DNA from: Paenibacillus sp. YYML68
GTDB taxonomy: Bacteria > Bacillota > Bacilli > Paenibacillales > NBRC-103111
DNA: 64,000 nucleotides
Assembly: GCF_027923405.1 (NCBI RefSeq)
Contig: NZ_BQYI01000001.1
Span: 3,698,501-3,762,500 of the forward strand
Direction of reading: 5' to 3'
Shown piece after piece: positions 1-9,616 of this stretch; positions within the stretch are counted from its first letter, which is position 1, and each line of letters opens with the position of its first letter. Position numbers and translations under genes: made by a program. The notes beneath the pieces were generated by a model. That model worked only from the letters and a program-made list of their open reading frames with translations, had not been told where the DNA came from and made no database searches.

Positions 1-199
1 CCTGATAGCCTTCGAGTGTCGGCTCAACCGGCCACAACCACACCCTACCGGACAGAATCGCATCCGACGAGCTGAATGAAGCGCTTACGATATACAATAA
101 TGGATACAGAACAATAATTAGGAATAAGCTTAGTACCATATAGTTGATGACATTAAATAACTGATCACCAAACGGTTCTTTGATCTTACTAGTCTCCAT
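1..199 (-). CDS. Carbohydrate ABC transporter permease, LplC/YtcP type (partial, runs off left edge)
   Basis: Only the first 66 codons are present. The protein starts METSKIKEPF, followed by a hydrophobic segment and the text YPLLYIVSASFS, which is characteristic of the second inner-membrane permease of Paenibacillus/Bacillus oligosaccharide importers (LplC, YtcP). The segment is nearly the same as the matching part of the complete permease at 19264-20172 (WLWPV.PTLEGY). It lies 15 bp downstream of the LplB-type permease at 215-1123, so the two are co-transcribed and should form the membrane heterodimer. The binding protein is expected beyond the left edge. Confidence 0.9.
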   Translation of the reverse strand, partial: METSKIKEPFGDQLFNVINYMVLSLFLIIVLYPLLYIVSASFSSSDAILSGRVWLWPVEPTLEGYQ

Positions 200-214
200 T
201 GCTCAAGTCACCTC

Positions 215-1123
215 CTACCATAGACTTGTTTGCTTCGCACGTCTTGCCAGTTGGTTGACCATGACAAGCAGCACCAGATTAACGACATTTTTGAATACGC
301 CAATGGCCGCCGAGTACGAGAAGTTGGCGATCGGTGAGATTAAGCCGACCTTGTACACGTACGTATCAATAACCTCGGATGTGCGCAGGTTCAACGGATT
401 TTGCATCAGCAGCACCTTCTCGAAGCCAATCTCCATCATATTGCCCACATTCAGGATGAGCAGAATGATGACAATCGGCAAGATCCCCGGCAAGTCAATG
501 TGCCACATCCGCCTCAGCTTCGACGCTCCATCGACGACAGCCGCTTCATGCAGCGAAGGATCGATGCCTGCCAGCCCAGCCAAGTAGATGATGCAGGAGA
601 AGCCGACATTTTGCCAGATGCCTGACCAAACGTAGATGGATTGGAAATAATCAGGGTTGCCCATCCAGTTGCCGATGCTTACACCGAAGAATGAAGCGAG
701 ATTCGCGATCAGTCCTGTGCGCGGAGCGAGGAACTGCATCAGAATTCCGACCATTACCACGACAGATATAAAATGGGGCGCATACGAGATCATCTGAACC
801 GTATTCTTGAACATCTTGTTCCGAGCATAGTTCAGACACAGCGCTAGGATAATCGGGAAGGGCGTGCCCGCGATTAATTGGTACAGGCTGAGACTAATCG
901 TATTCCACATCATCGTCCAAAAATCGTGCGACACGAAAAATCGGGTAAAATGCTTCAAGCCTACCCACTCGCTGCCCATGATTCCCTTCACCGCCGAATA
1001 GTCCTTAAACGAGATGACAGCTCCGTACATGGGGTAATACTTGAAAATGAGCAGGTAAATGATCGGAAGAGCCAGCATGGCATATAGCTGCCATATATTG
1101 AATAGCTTCAGTTTATTAGTCAA
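215..1123 (-). CDS. Carbohydrate ABC transporter permease, LplB type
   Basis: This 302-residue integral membrane protein starts at a TTG with AAGGAGT about 8 bases upstream. It has the six-helix layout of binding-protein-dependent permeases, and the cytoplasmic EAA loop is visible as LHEAAVVDGASK near residue 190, where the ATPase docks. The start (FKYYPMYGAVISFKDY) and the end (VNQLARRAKQTSLW) are typical of the LplB branch. With the partial partner at 1-199 it would import an oligosaccharide. It is transcribed divergently from the AraC regulator at 1192 across only 68 bp, which suggests local control. The ATPase is not encoded here; a shared MsmX-type ATPase would be usual for this family. 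Confidence 0.92.
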   Translation of the reverse strand: MTNKLKLFNIWQLYAMLALPIIYLLIFKYYPMYGAVISFKDYSAVKGIMGSEWVGLKHFTRFFVSHDFWTMMWNTISLSLYQLIAGTPFPIILALCLNYARNKMFKNTVQMISYAPHFISVVVMVGILMQFLAPRTGLIANLASFFGVSIGNWMGNPDYFQSIYVWSGIWQNVGFSCIIYLAGLAGIDPSLHEAAVVDGASKLRRMWHIDLPGILPIVIILLILNVGNMMEIGFEKVLLMQNPLNLRTSEVIDTYVYKVGLISPIANFSYSAAIGVFKNVVNLVLLVMVNQLARRAKQTSLW

Positions 1124-1191
1124 ATTCCACTACTCCTTCAGACCGGATTTAGCGTATAATTCGATTACTCCCCCTTCTAGGAGGCTTGCCT

Positions 1192-2067
1192 ATGAAAATG
1201 CTGGAGCTTGTCATACCTCCGCTGCCTCACTTCATCACAGTCGGTCATTCGTGGTGGAAGCGCGGACAAGTACATTTTAAGCGAAGCTGGAACATCTATG
1301 ATCTCATCATCGTGACGAACGGAGCTCTCTATATCACAGAGGATGATCAGCCGTATACGATCTCGGCGGGTCAAATGCTGCTGCTGGAGCCCTCGCGTAC
1401 CCATTGGGGTCATCAGTCCTGCGAGGAAGATACGGAGACGTATTTCGTACACTTCAGCCATCCGTATCCGCACCGTGAGCTGGACAGCAGCGGATTTCCG
1501 TGGACGAGCTCCCTCCAGCCTGGCTGCGATCTCGATCCGAGCCCCAGAGGCCATAGTATGTACATACCCAAGTATGCGGACGTTCAGGTGTCTGACCTCA
1601 TTCCCGTTCTGAACCATATGGTCGAAATTCGCGACCACAGTTTCGTTCAGAATGTACTGGAACTGCATAGCTTGGCCGTGAAGCTGTTCGTCGAGCTGCA
1701 ACATATTATCTATCGCCAGAAGGCGATGCCAAGATCGCTAGAGCTGTGCACCAAGGTGACCCGCTACATCGAAATGAACTTCAACGCGCCGATTAGCGCA
1801 CGTCAGCTCGAGACGGAGATTCATTTCAACATCGACTACATTACGCGCTGCATGAAGAAGCATACCGGTATGACGCCTCTTCAATATATGCAGCATATCC
1901 GCATCGAACATTCCAAGCGGAAGCTCGCCACTACGATGCTCAGCATTCAAGAAATTGCCGATCACATCGGCTTCGAGCGCAGCAGCTATTTCATTCGCAT
2001 CTTCCGCGGTAAGGAAGGCATGACGCCTGGACAATATCGGGAGCGGATGCAGCGGATGAACAGCTGA
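1192..2067 (+). CDS. AraC family transcriptional regulator
   Basis: The protein has 291 residues. ATG at 1192 is chosen because AGGAGG ends 7 bases upstream; a TTG two codons earlier would sit on top of the ribosome site. The N-terminal half is a cupin-like ligand domain (ISAGQMLLLEPSRTHWG). The C-terminal hundred residues form a double helix-turn-helix with the usual AraC ending IADHIGFERSSYFIRIFRGKEGMTP (reported here as residues, shortened: GFERSSYFIRIFR). It is divergent from the sugar permeases and convergent with the GHL6 hydrolase, so its targets are probably these genes. The ligand is unknown. Confidence 0.92.
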   Translation: MKMLELVIPPLPHFITVGHSWWKRGQVHFKRSWNIYDLIIVTNGALYITEDDQPYTISAGQMLLLEPSRTHWGHQSCEEDTETYFVHFSHPYPHRELDSSGFPWTSSLQPGCDLDPSPRGHSMYIPKYADVQVSDLIPVLNHMVEIRDHSFVQNVLELHSLAVKLFVELQHIIYRQKAMPRSLELCTKVTRYIEMNFNAPISARQLETEIHFNIDYITRCMKKHTGMTPLQYMQHIRIEHSKRKLATTMLSIQEIADHIGFERSSYFIRIFRGKEGMTPGQYRERMQRMNS

Positions 2068-2110
2068 GAGGAGAGGGAGAGTTCCCCCTTCCTCAAGACC
2101 GCCTAGCGCT

Positions 2111-4123
2111 CTACCATTCGACAACGACCATCACATGAATATGCAGCTCGGGGACGGTACAACGCATTTCCCCATCGTGCCAGGACCACTCCAGCTCCTC
2201 CATCGTCGGCACCGTGTATACGCGCTTAGGCGGCTGCTGAGGTCGCAGCACGACGGGAATGTCATAGCGGAGAGGCACCTCCTCGATGACGGTATTTCCT
2301 GTATGTCGCTTCGCGCTATACTGGGTCAAGTGCAGCACCCACATGCCTTCCTTCTCCATCAGCGATACTTCGACCGAAGGCGAATGTGCATGCACCTCTA
2401 CGGTCTGCTCCGAGAAGGGAAGCAACGCATCAATCATGTTCAGCACCGACTGGCGTACATGCTTGCTTCCGATCCGGAAGTAATCCCGCGCAAGCTCGGC
2501 AGCGCACACGATGACCTCCCCCGCCCCATACGCAGCTCTGACTGCACCCGGATATGACGCTTTCTCACCAACCGGCGCGTGAAAATGCCCATACCGCTGA
2601 GACGGTGGAATATTCTCATAAGGCCGATACGCCTCTGCGACGATCGCTGCCCCTTCATATACATCCCATCGAGGAAAGTAGCCCTTGACGAACATGGGGG
2701 CGCTTGGCACGTCCTTGGCTATCTGCTCCACTGGCTGGAAGAACTCGCCGTCCTCGCAGGCGTTGCCCAGCCAGCGAACCTTGGCTACCCGCTCAAGCCA
2801 GCTTCTCCAGAGCGTACTGCTCCACAGACCTCCTCCAGTCACGAGCAGCTTGCCGCCGTTGTACACATAAGCGTCCAGGTTCACTGACATAGCCTCGTCG
2901 AGCGACACATTCTCGGCAAGCCAGATCAGCTTGAAGGGTTCGAGCTCGTGCTGAGCGTCGATGACGTCAAAGTGGCGATTGCCTTCGAGCAGCGTCAAGC
3001 CTGCTCCGTACAGCGACTCGGGTGCCTGATGCCCGAAGTCCTCGGCCCGGTCGCCTCGAACCATCTGCTGGTAATCAGCTAGTATGGCAATATAAGGCAC
3101 CGTTCTGGCATCGAGCGCCCAATCTTCACGGTCCTTCACGAACTCGTAGGCCGTGCCGATCAAGTCGTAGACGGCCTGCTCCGGCTTGCCGCTTGCGGGC
3201 AAATGATCTCCGATGCAGATCGCTCCAAGTGTTGCAAGAATCGTTGCACATTCATACTTCAGCTGCACCTCGTTGTTCAAGCTGCCGAAGTAGCCCCAGT
3301 TTTTGGGGAAGCGGGTCGTCTGGGCATTATGCGGGATACCAAGATTGCGAATATATCGCGACATGACGGCATAATGATAGCTGTTCCAGCTGACAGGCGC
3401 CTCCAGCTCGATGGAATCGAGTGACTTGGAGCGCGCACCGCCGACGAACCATCGACAGTTGGAGGTGAATCCCATATCAGGATTAGCTTCCTTGACAATC
3501 GTCCTGGCCTCGGCCATAAACGACTCCAAGGTATGCTCCCATAGCTTAGCCAGATCTGAGGGCTGATGAATATTAAGCCCCAGCTCCACCGCCTTCGTGC
3601 GGCAATGACTGCAGTAGCATGTATCCCGAGGATACGTCACCATGTCGAGGAACACGCCAGCGACCTGTGGAAACTGACGAACGAAGTCCCGCAGCTGCGG
3701 ATAGAACCACTCTGTTACATACGGCGAGTTGAAGCACGCCCATCCCCATTCTTTACCGCCATTCGTATCGAGCCGCCTCCCGCTCTCGCACACCATCGCC
3801 CACTCCGGATGCTCCACCACCGATCGGTCGTTAATGCCCGGACCGAAGTGAACATAGATCGTAATGCCCTCCCGCTCCGCTGCTGGCAGCAGCTCTCTCA
3901 GCATATCCGTCTTCAATCCAGGATGAACGGGAGCATGCTCCGATTCATAATAGGCATTGCCGCAAGCACATAGCCCGAATACGACCGTTGCTGCGTTAAT
4001 ATGTGCGTTCTTCCACACTTTCACGAGCTTCTCCGCGTCAAATTGCTGTCCGACCTCCTTCACCCAATACGGCGTATGAAAGTCTAAGTGGATTTTACGA
4101 TTTTCGTTCTGCATCGTTTTCAA
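2111..4123 (-). CDS. Glycoside hydrolase-like protein (GHL6 / GH42-trimerization type)
   Basis: This 670-residue protein has no signal peptide, so it should act in the cytoplasm. The N-terminal part (residues ~10-330) reads as a TIM-barrel like the hypothetical glycosyl hydrolase family GHL6: LDFHTPYWVKEVG, VYFHFGP-like IYVHFGPGIN, and VFLDMVTYPRDTCYC. The middle (about 350-560) resembles the GH42-type trimerization fold (LIWLAENVSLDEAM..LLVTGGG). The C-terminus is a beta-rich domain. Start choice is open between TTG at 4123 and ATG at 4114; GAGGAA lies just upstream. In this locus it probably trims imported galactan fragments, but the exact bond cleaved cannot be told from sequence. Confidence 0.72.
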   Translation of the reverse strand: MKTMQNENRKIHLDFHTPYWVKEVGQQFDAEKLVKVWKNAHINAATVVFGLCACGNAYYESEHAPVHPGLKTDMLRELLPAAEREGITIYVHFGPGINDRSVVEHPEWAMVCESGRRLDTNGGKEWGWACFNSPYVTEWFYPQLRDFVRQFPQVAGVFLDMVTYPRDTCYCSHCRTKAVELGLNIHQPSDLAKLWEHTLESFMAEARTIVKEANPDMGFTSNCRWFVGGARSKSLDSIELEAPVSWNSYHYAVMSRYIRNLGIPHNAQTTRFPKNWGYFGSLNNEVQLKYECATILATLGAICIGDHLPASGKPEQAVYDLIGTAYEFVKDREDWALDARTVPYIAILADYQQMVRGDRAEDFGHQAPESLYGAGLTLLEGNRHFDVIDAQHELEPFKLIWLAENVSLDEAMSVNLDAYVYNGGKLLVTGGGLWSSTLWRSWLERVAKVRWLGNACEDGEFFQPVEQIAKDVPSAPMFVKGYFPRWDVYEGAAIVAEAYRPYENIPPSQRYGHFHAPVGEKASYPGAVRAAYGAGEVIVCAAELARDYFRIGSKHVRQSVLNMIDALLPFSEQTVEVHAHSPSVEVSLMEKEGMWVLHLTQYSAKRHTGNTVIEEVPLRYDIPVVLRPQQPPKRVYTVPTMEELEWSWHDGEMRCTVPELHIHVMVVVEW

Positions 4124-4161
4124 GCTTCCTCTACCTTCTTTCGAGACTTATGTACGTGGAT

Positions 4162-4175
4162 TGGATCCGCTTACA
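4162..4175 (-). promoter_or_regulatory. Candidate CcpA cre site upstream of the GHL6 hydrolase
   Basis: On the minus strand the bases TGTAAGCGGATCCA fit every fixed position of the cre pattern TGNAANCGNWNNCA. The site lies about 40-50 bp upstream of the hydrolase start, a location suited to catabolite repression. Confidence 0.5.
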
Positions 4176-4260
4176 CAAACTATCATATCGAGAATGAAGC
4201 TGTTTCATAAGGACCTGAAGCGACTTCCGATGCTCGGATTTCGACCTATCTGCAGCAGTC

Positions 4261-4311
4261 CAAAAAAAGACCGTTAAAGCAAACATTTCGTTCGAAATGT
4301 TGCCTCAACGG
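4261..4311 (-). terminator. Rho-independent terminator after the first sulfatase gene
   Basis: Read on the minus strand, CCGTT..AACGG arms flank an inner stem AACATTTCG/CGAAATGTT and run into TCTTTTTTT. It follows the sulfatase stop at 4335 by about 25 bp, so the downstream GHL6 gene probably has its own promoter. Confidence 0.75.
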
Positions 4312-4334
4312 CCTATGGGGTGAGCCTAAACCTT

Positions 4335-5843
4335 CTAAGCGTGATATATTCTCGGCATCGCGAGCGGCTCCTTGCCAAGCTCCGCCCAGACATACTTCAG
4401 CAGCAGCTCGGTCTTCAGTCCCGAACAAGACGGATCGTCCCACCGATTGTGCAGCTCGCCCGGATCCTCCTGCAGATCGAACAACTCGCCGTACGACTGG
4501 TTGTAGTACACCGTCAGCTTGTAGCGCTGATCGACATACGTGCGCTGATGAATCGTCGTCGGCTCGTGTCGGAATTCGCAGATAATATGATCTCTCGCGC
4601 TGCTCTTGCCCCCTGTCCATACCGCAGACTGATCAACACCCGTCATCCAGACCGGAATCGGCAGCCCTGCGAATGATAGGAACGTCGGTGCGAGGTCGAC
4701 GAGCGACACGAGTGCATCCGACTGAACATTCGCTGGCACCTTGCCCGGATAGCGAACGATGAACGGCAGCTTGATCAAGTCCTCGTACATGAAGCCGCCC
4801 TTCGCCTGCAGCCCGTGCTGCCCGAAGAAGTGACCGTGGTCCGTCGTGAACACAACGATCGTATCCTCTGCCAGACCGAGCTCCTCCAAGCGATCGAGTA
4901 TGCGTCCGATGTACTTGTCCATCATGCTGACCATGCCGTAATACGTTGCGACGAGCTGCTTACGCTCCGACTCTGGCATGAGGTGGGAGTGGTAGCCGTG
5001 AATGCCATACCCCGTCTCCTTCCACGCCGAGAAGTCCGGACGCTCCTGCTGCGTCATGCCGAAGTGCGGCGGATTGTTGTCATGCTCACCGGGAGTCACC
5101 TCGGGAATCGTCAGCTTCTCCGGATCATACATCGTATCCCACGGCTCAGACACGAGATACGGCGGATGCGGATCGAAGAAGCTCGCCCATAGGAAGAAGC
5201 TCTCGTCCTGATCCTTATACTGCTCCAGCAGCGCGTTCGTTCGCTCCGCGATCCACGTATTGTAATGGTACTCCTCCGGCAACTCCCATCGATGCAGCTG
5301 CTTCGGGTCCATCGTACCCGTCGGCGCAAGGAAGTAGTCTCTCCAGTTCGTACAGCCCTTCTCCTCCATCCAGATCGCATAATGCTGCCCGACGTGCGCC
5401 TCGTTCGTATGGTTCCGTGCAAGCTCGACATGGTCGAAGCCGTAGAAGCTGTCACTGAACTGACGCCAGTAGTCGAGATCCTGCAGCAGCGGGTACGACT
5501 CCAGTGACGGATAAGCCTCATTGCCCATTAGTGGTTGAAAATGCGCCTTGCCGACCAGCGCCGTCCGGTAGCCCGCCTCTTGGAAATCCGTCCCGACGAC
5601 GTGCCGATCCTCCAGCAGCTTCGTGCCGAGCGTCCATGCGCCGTGCTGGCTCGGATATTGTCCAGTAATGATCGATGCACGTGTCGGCGTGCATGTCGGA
5701 TTCGGGCAATACGCCCGCGTGAACGTCGTCCCCTCTCGCACGAGACGGTCCAGATTCGGTGTCGACAGCTCCGGGTTGAAGGCGCCGATTGTATTCCAAT
5801 GCTGCTGATCACTTGTAATTAGTAAAATGTTCGGTTTTCTCAT
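4335..5843 (-). CDS. Type I (formylglycine) sulfatase
   Basis: This 502-residue enzyme belongs to the alkaline phosphatase/sulfatase superfamily (family S1). Metal-binding Asp12-Gln13 lie in NILLITSDQQHW. The signature CTPTRASIITGQ puts the catalytic cysteine, to be oxidised to formylglycine, at residue 51. The second metal motif is TTDHGHFFGQHG near residue 335. There is no signal peptide, so it should act on imported oligosaccharides. It would remove sulfate esters, for instance from L-galactose-6-sulfate of porphyran; the position specificity is inference from the neighbours. The maturase or formylglycine-generating enzyme it needs is not encoded in this window. A terminator follows at 4261-4311. 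Confidence 0.93.
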   Translation of the reverse strand: MRKPNILLITSDQQHWNTIGAFNPELSTPNLDRLVREGTTFTRAYCPNPTCTPTRASIITGQYPSQHGAWTLGTKLLEDRHVVGTDFQEAGYRTALVGKAHFQPLMGNEAYPSLESYPLLQDLDYWRQFSDSFYGFDHVELARNHTNEAHVGQHYAIWMEEKGCTNWRDYFLAPTGTMDPKQLHRWELPEEYHYNTWIAERTNALLEQYKDQDESFFLWASFFDPHPPYLVSEPWDTMYDPEKLTIPEVTPGEHDNNPPHFGMTQQERPDFSAWKETGYGIHGYHSHLMPESERKQLVATYYGMVSMMDKYIGRILDRLEELGLAEDTIVVFTTDHGHFFGQHGLQAKGGFMYEDLIKLPFIVRYPGKVPANVQSDALVSLVDLAPTFLSFAGLPIPVWMTGVDQSAVWTGGKSSARDHIICEFRHEPTTIHQRTYVDQRYKLTVYYNQSYGELFDLQEDPGELHNRWDDPSCSGLKTELLLKYVWAELGKEPLAMPRIYHA

Positions 5844-5964
5844 CGTCGTCGATCCACTCCTTCATATTCATGCCTCTCTTAGAATCGTAACAAAGATCGT
5901 TCACAGCCTACATACCAAAATGTTATACTCTTTAGTAAAATGTAAGATTCGAGGTGTATCGCAT

Positions 5965-6981
5965 ATGAAGGAATACGCCCACGAGTTCGCGGACATCCGC
6001 ATGCAGGTGCCGAGCGACCTGCAGCGAAGCGGCGGTCTCTATGTGCTCCGCTCTGGCTACAACCGTGCGAAGCCGGGCTATGATGTTGGGCCGAAGCGAA
6101 TTGAATGCTACAGCCTTCACTTCATTCGAAGTGGAAGACTGTGCCTCGAGGATAAGGGCAGCACGCACGAGCTGTACGCGGGACAGCTGTTCGTCCTGTT
6201 CCCTCACGTCACCTACCGATACTACATAGCGGAGAACAGCCCGGAGCTGTCGCTCAGCTGGCTCGCGATGGGCGGACCGCAAGCGGCGGCGACAGTCGAA
6301 GCGCTCGGACTGACGCGCAGTCGGCCGTCGATGCCCGTACAGCTCGACGCAACGCTGCGTGCCCTGCTGAGCCGCATCCACGACTCGATGGGCGGACGGC
6401 CATACCAGCAGCTGAGCGACGTCTACGCGCTGCTGGAGCTGCTGCAGCTTGCTCGCGAGCAAGCGCTGGGGCAAGCGTCCGGGCAAGCGAGCAGACAGCC
6501 GCGTGAGCAGGCGCCGACGGAGGCCGTGGAGCAGACGGGTCAAGATAAGAAGTTACCTCAACAGAGGCTCATTGCTTCAACAGAGCATCCAAGGCATGGC
6601 GAGCACTTGCCTCAACAGCGGACTGTAGCTGCAGCAGAGCAGCAGGCCGCTGAGCCATCCGGCCGAGCACCCTGGCTCGACTATTGCGCACGCTACATGC
6701 AGCTGCACTACGCCGAGCCGCTGCGAGTGGATGCCCTCGCCGCCGAGGTAGGCATACACCGCTCCCACTTCTCATTCGCCTTCCGCGAACGCTTCGGGAC
6801 GTCGCCCAAAGCCTACTTGACGAAGCTGCGAATGACGAAGGCGCTCGAGCTCATACGGGCAGACCGACTCTCGCTCATTCAAGAGATCGCACTCACGGTC
6901 GGATATCCGGACCTGTTCACCTTCACTCGGGCGTTCACCCGGTACTACGGCATGTCGCCGACGGAGGCGAGGATGAAGTAA
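5965..6981 (+). CDS. AraC family transcriptional regulator with Gln/Ala-rich linker
   Basis: The protein has 338 residues. ATG at 5965 is preceded by GAGGTG at 8 bases; longer upstream reading would overlap the divergent sulfatase and is not needed. An N-terminal cupin domain (about 1-140: SLHFIRSGRLCLED, AGQLFVLFPHVTYRYY) is joined to the C-terminal AraC helix-turn-helix pair (about 245-338: RVDALAAEVGIHRSH, EIALTVGYPDLFTFTRAF). The linker is unusually long and rich in Q, A and E (EQALGQASGQASRQ) with repeated GQAS-like steps. It is divergent from the sulfatase at 5843, with 121 bp between them, and so probably regulates it. Confidence 0.92.
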   Translation: MKEYAHEFADIRMQVPSDLQRSGGLYVLRSGYNRAKPGYDVGPKRIECYSLHFIRSGRLCLEDKGSTHELYAGQLFVLFPHVTYRYYIAENSPELSLSWLAMGGPQAAATVEALGLTRSRPSMPVQLDATLRALLSRIHDSMGGRPYQQLSDVYALLELLQLAREQALGQASGQASRQPREQAPTEAVEQTGQDKKLPQQRLIASTEHPRHGEHLPQQRTVAAAEQQAAEPSGRAPWLDYCARYMQLHYAEPLRVDALAAEVGIHRSHFSFAFRERFGTSPKAYLTKLRMTKALELIRADRLSLIQEIALTVGYPDLFTFTRAFTRYYGMSPTEARMK

Positions 6982-7000
6982 GGATCAGCACACTGCGCAT

Positions 7001-7033
7001 AGAGCCCTCTCCGTACGCAACGAAGAGGGCTCT
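7001..7033. terminator. Bidirectional terminator between the AraC and GH2 genes
   Basis: Perfect 10-bp arms AGAGCCCTCT and AGAGGGCTCT with a 13-base loop lie between the two convergent stop codons (6981 and 7047). Confidence 0.75.
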
Positions 7034-7046
7034 TACACCATTACCC

Positions 7047-9560
7047 TTACACGCCTCCATCCGCTGCATCCAGACGGCCGACAACATGCAGTACATCTTC
7101 GTCTGCCAGACCTATGGACGGAACGAACCTGACACCTGCGGCATCTTCTGCCTGAACCGACCGAAGCACGAGCTCCGCTGACGCGAGCCCCGGCGACTTC
7201 GCCATCAGACGAAGCTCGCCCGCCTCGTCGGTCGTCTGAACGAGCACCTGACATAACCCGTGATACGCCTTGCGCTGCGGCTTCTTGTCCTCCTCACGGC
7301 TGACCGGATTACCGTTGCCAGTACCGATCAGCTTGCCCGGTCCTTCGAGGGAGAATACGATCTCGTGGTCCGCGCCTGGAACGAGACGGCCGCTCGCGTC
7401 GACGACCCTCACTTCAACGATGCCTACATCCTCATGATCCGCCGTCAGATCGAATCGAGCGGAGCGCAGCTCGAGCTTCGCAGCACCTGTTGTCGTCTCG
7501 ATGTCCGTTGTCACAACGAGCGCACCATTCGTATACCCCTTCGCCGTCAAGCGACCCTGCGCATAAGGCACCTGCCACTCCGGATGACCGTGCGGCGGCA
7601 CGATCTGCTTCCCGAGACTCTGCCCGTTCAAGAAGAGCTCCACCTCATCCATATTCGTGAACGCCCACACGTCGATCACTTCGCCTTCATTGCCTGCCCA
7701 GTCCCAATGCGGGAATACGTGCAGCACCGGCTCCTCCGTCCATCTGGCCTTATAATAGTAGAAGATATCCTTGGCGAAGCCGCAGAAGTCCATAATGCCA
7801 TAACGAGATAGCACGCTCGGATACTCATACGGGAACGTCTCGCCACGATAGTCGAACCCGGTCCACACGAACAGGCCCGCCACATACGGCCGCTCTGCCG
7901 CTGCCTTCCAAGCCTCCTCCGGCTGTGCCCCCCATACTGGATACGTCTCACCGTAGCCGCTCACGATGCCTTGGCGCTTCGGATTCGACCAGATGCACAG
8001 CTGGTTCGCATGCTCAGAGAGCACAAGCGGCGGCTCCGAATGCTCCTCCTTGTACAGCCCGCGGGTCGAGAGCGTGGAGGCGTTCTCCGAGCCGATGCAG
8101 CCCTGATCAGGGAACCTCTCCCGGAATTGATCGTAAGCATTCCAATTGCGACGCATCATATAGTTGAAGCCGTGTACATCGAGATGGAAGCCGTGCTGCT
8201 CATGAAATTCGGTCATCGGCAGCCAGTCGCCATTCATGCCATACGTACACGCGCGAGTCGGGTCCAGCTTATGCGCAAGCCGCTGCATACGGCTCATAAT
8301 GCGGACGCCGACCTCGCGTCCTTGAATGCCCATCTCCTCATTACCGAGCGACCAGAGGATGACGGATGGATGATTGCGGTCGCGCTTAATCAAGCTGCGC
8401 AGCTGCTCCAGCGCCTCCTCACTCGTCTCCGTGAAGCGCACCTCGTCGATGACGAGCATCCCGAGGCGGTCGCACGCCTCCAGCAGCGCAGGGGTCGGCG
8501 GATTGTGCGACGTCCGGTACGCATTGCCGCCCATCTCCTTCAGCCGTTGAATGCGGAATTCATGGACCGCTGCAGGGAGCGCCATACCAACACCTGCATG
8601 ATCCTCGTGACAGCATACGCCCTTGAGCTTCACAGGCTTGCCGTTCAGCAGGAACCCTTGCTGTGGGTCGAAGCGGATGGAGCGAATGCCGAATGGAGTG
8701 TCATAGCTGTCGACGACGACGCCAGCCTGCCGCAGCATCGTATGCGCCGTATACAGGTGCGGCGCATCAACAGACCATAGAATCGGCAGCTCCACCTCGG
8801 CGTCCTGCTTCAGCACGAGACGCTCCTCGCTCGCGATGACCGCGGTCGTCTGCACCTCACAGACGGTACGGCCTTGCGGATCGATGAGCACAGTGACCAG
8901 CTCAAACGTGACGTCGTGCAGCTCGTCATTGTGAACCTCCGTCTCCAGCGTGACGACGGCAGATGTGTGAGTCTCATTGAGCTCTGACGTCACACACGTC
9001 CCCCATTGCGGAACATGCAGCCGATGCGTCTTCACGAGTCGCACGTCACGGTAGATGCCGCCCCCCTCGTACCACCAGCCCTCGAACTCTGTAGCATCAG
9101 CTCGTACAGCGACCACGTTGGGCCCACCATAGCAAGCGACATCCGTTATGTCGTAGGAGAAGCTGGTATAGCCGCTCAGATGCCGTCCGAGGAAGTGTCC
9201 GTTCAGCCAGACCGAGCAATCACGGAACACCCCGTCGAACTCCAGCCGCAGACACTTCCCCTCATCCTCTGCCGGCAGCTCGAACGATTTGCGGTACCAG
9301 CCAATGCCCTTAACCAGCGACCCGTGGGAGGCCGGTACAGCCTCGCTGTAGGCCGACCGCTCGAGCACGAAGTCGTGAGGCACCTGCACAAGCCTCCATG
9401 CCGTGTCATCGTATCCCCACTTGGCGACACCGTTATTCCCCGACTTGATCCACTGCGAATTGATATACCGCTCTTGGTGAATCGCGTTGAAGTTGCGCTC
9501 GGCGATGTCCCCCTCATGAAACTTCCAATCCAGATTCATATTCCATATTTCACGTGCCAA
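7047..9560 (-). CDS. Glycoside hydrolase family 2 (beta-galactosidase-like)
   Basis: The enzyme has about 837 residues. TTG at 9560 has AAGGA 10 bases upstream; a GTG at 9569 touches the ribosome site and is less likely. It shows the full GH2 plan: sugar-binding jelly roll (residues 1-180, GIGWYRKSFELP, FDGVFRDCSVWLNG), Ig-like domain, then a TIM barrel. The acid/base glutamate is in SLGNEE near residue 405 and the nucleophile in GCIGSENAS near 490. The ending (about 600-690, ELFLNGQSLGK) matches the DUF4982-type domain. No signal peptide is seen, so it should split beta-linked D-galactose from imported oligosaccharides. It lies 56 bp downstream of the secreted GH16 gene, in the same direction, probably one transcript. 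Confidence 0.9.
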   Translation of the reverse strand: MAREIWNMNLDWKFHEGDIAERNFNAIHQERYINSQWIKSGNNGVAKWGYDDTAWRLVQVPHDFVLERSAYSEAVPASHGSLVKGIGWYRKSFELPAEDEGKCLRLEFDGVFRDCSVWLNGHFLGRHLSGYTSFSYDITDVACYGGPNVVAVRADATEFEGWWYEGGGIYRDVRLVKTHRLHVPQWGTCVTSELNETHTSAVVTLETEVHNDELHDVTFELVTVLIDPQGRTVCEVQTTAVIASEERLVLKQDAEVELPILWSVDAPHLYTAHTMLRQAGVVVDSYDTPFGIRSIRFDPQQGFLLNGKPVKLKGVCCHEDHAGVGMALPAAVHEFRIQRLKEMGGNAYRTSHNPPTPALLEACDRLGMLVIDEVRFTETSEEALEQLRSLIKRDRNHPSVILWSLGNEEMGIQGREVGVRIMSRMQRLAHKLDPTRACTYGMNGDWLPMTEFHEQHGFHLDVHGFNYMMRRNWNAYDQFRERFPDQGCIGSENASTLSTRGLYKEEHSEPPLVLSEHANQLCIWSNPKRQGIVSGYGETYPVWGAQPEEAWKAAAERPYVAGLFVWTGFDYRGETFPYEYPSVLSRYGIMDFCGFAKDIFYYYKARWTEEPVLHVFPHWDWAGNEGEVIDVWAFTNMDEVELFLNGQSLGKQIVPPHGHPEWQVPYAQGRLTAKGYTNGALVVTTDIETTTGAAKLELRSARFDLTADHEDVGIVEVRVVDASGRLVPGADHEIVFSLEGPGKLIGTGNGNPVSREEDKKPQRKAYHGLCQVLVQTTDEAGELRLMAKSPGLASAELVLRSVQAEDAAGVRFVPSIGLADEDVLHVVGRLDAADGGV

Positions 9561-9616
9561 TGGTGCCACTTCCTTCCTGCTAGAGTCATAGCCTCATCCG
9601 ATACTAAAACATCTTA

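Noticed and set aside
7971..8780. Long plus-strand open frame opposite the GH2 gene
   Set aside because: High-GC codon bias leaves the reverse strand open; no ribosome site, and the text is Arg/His/Leu-rich nonsense. The GH2 protein on the other strand is complete.
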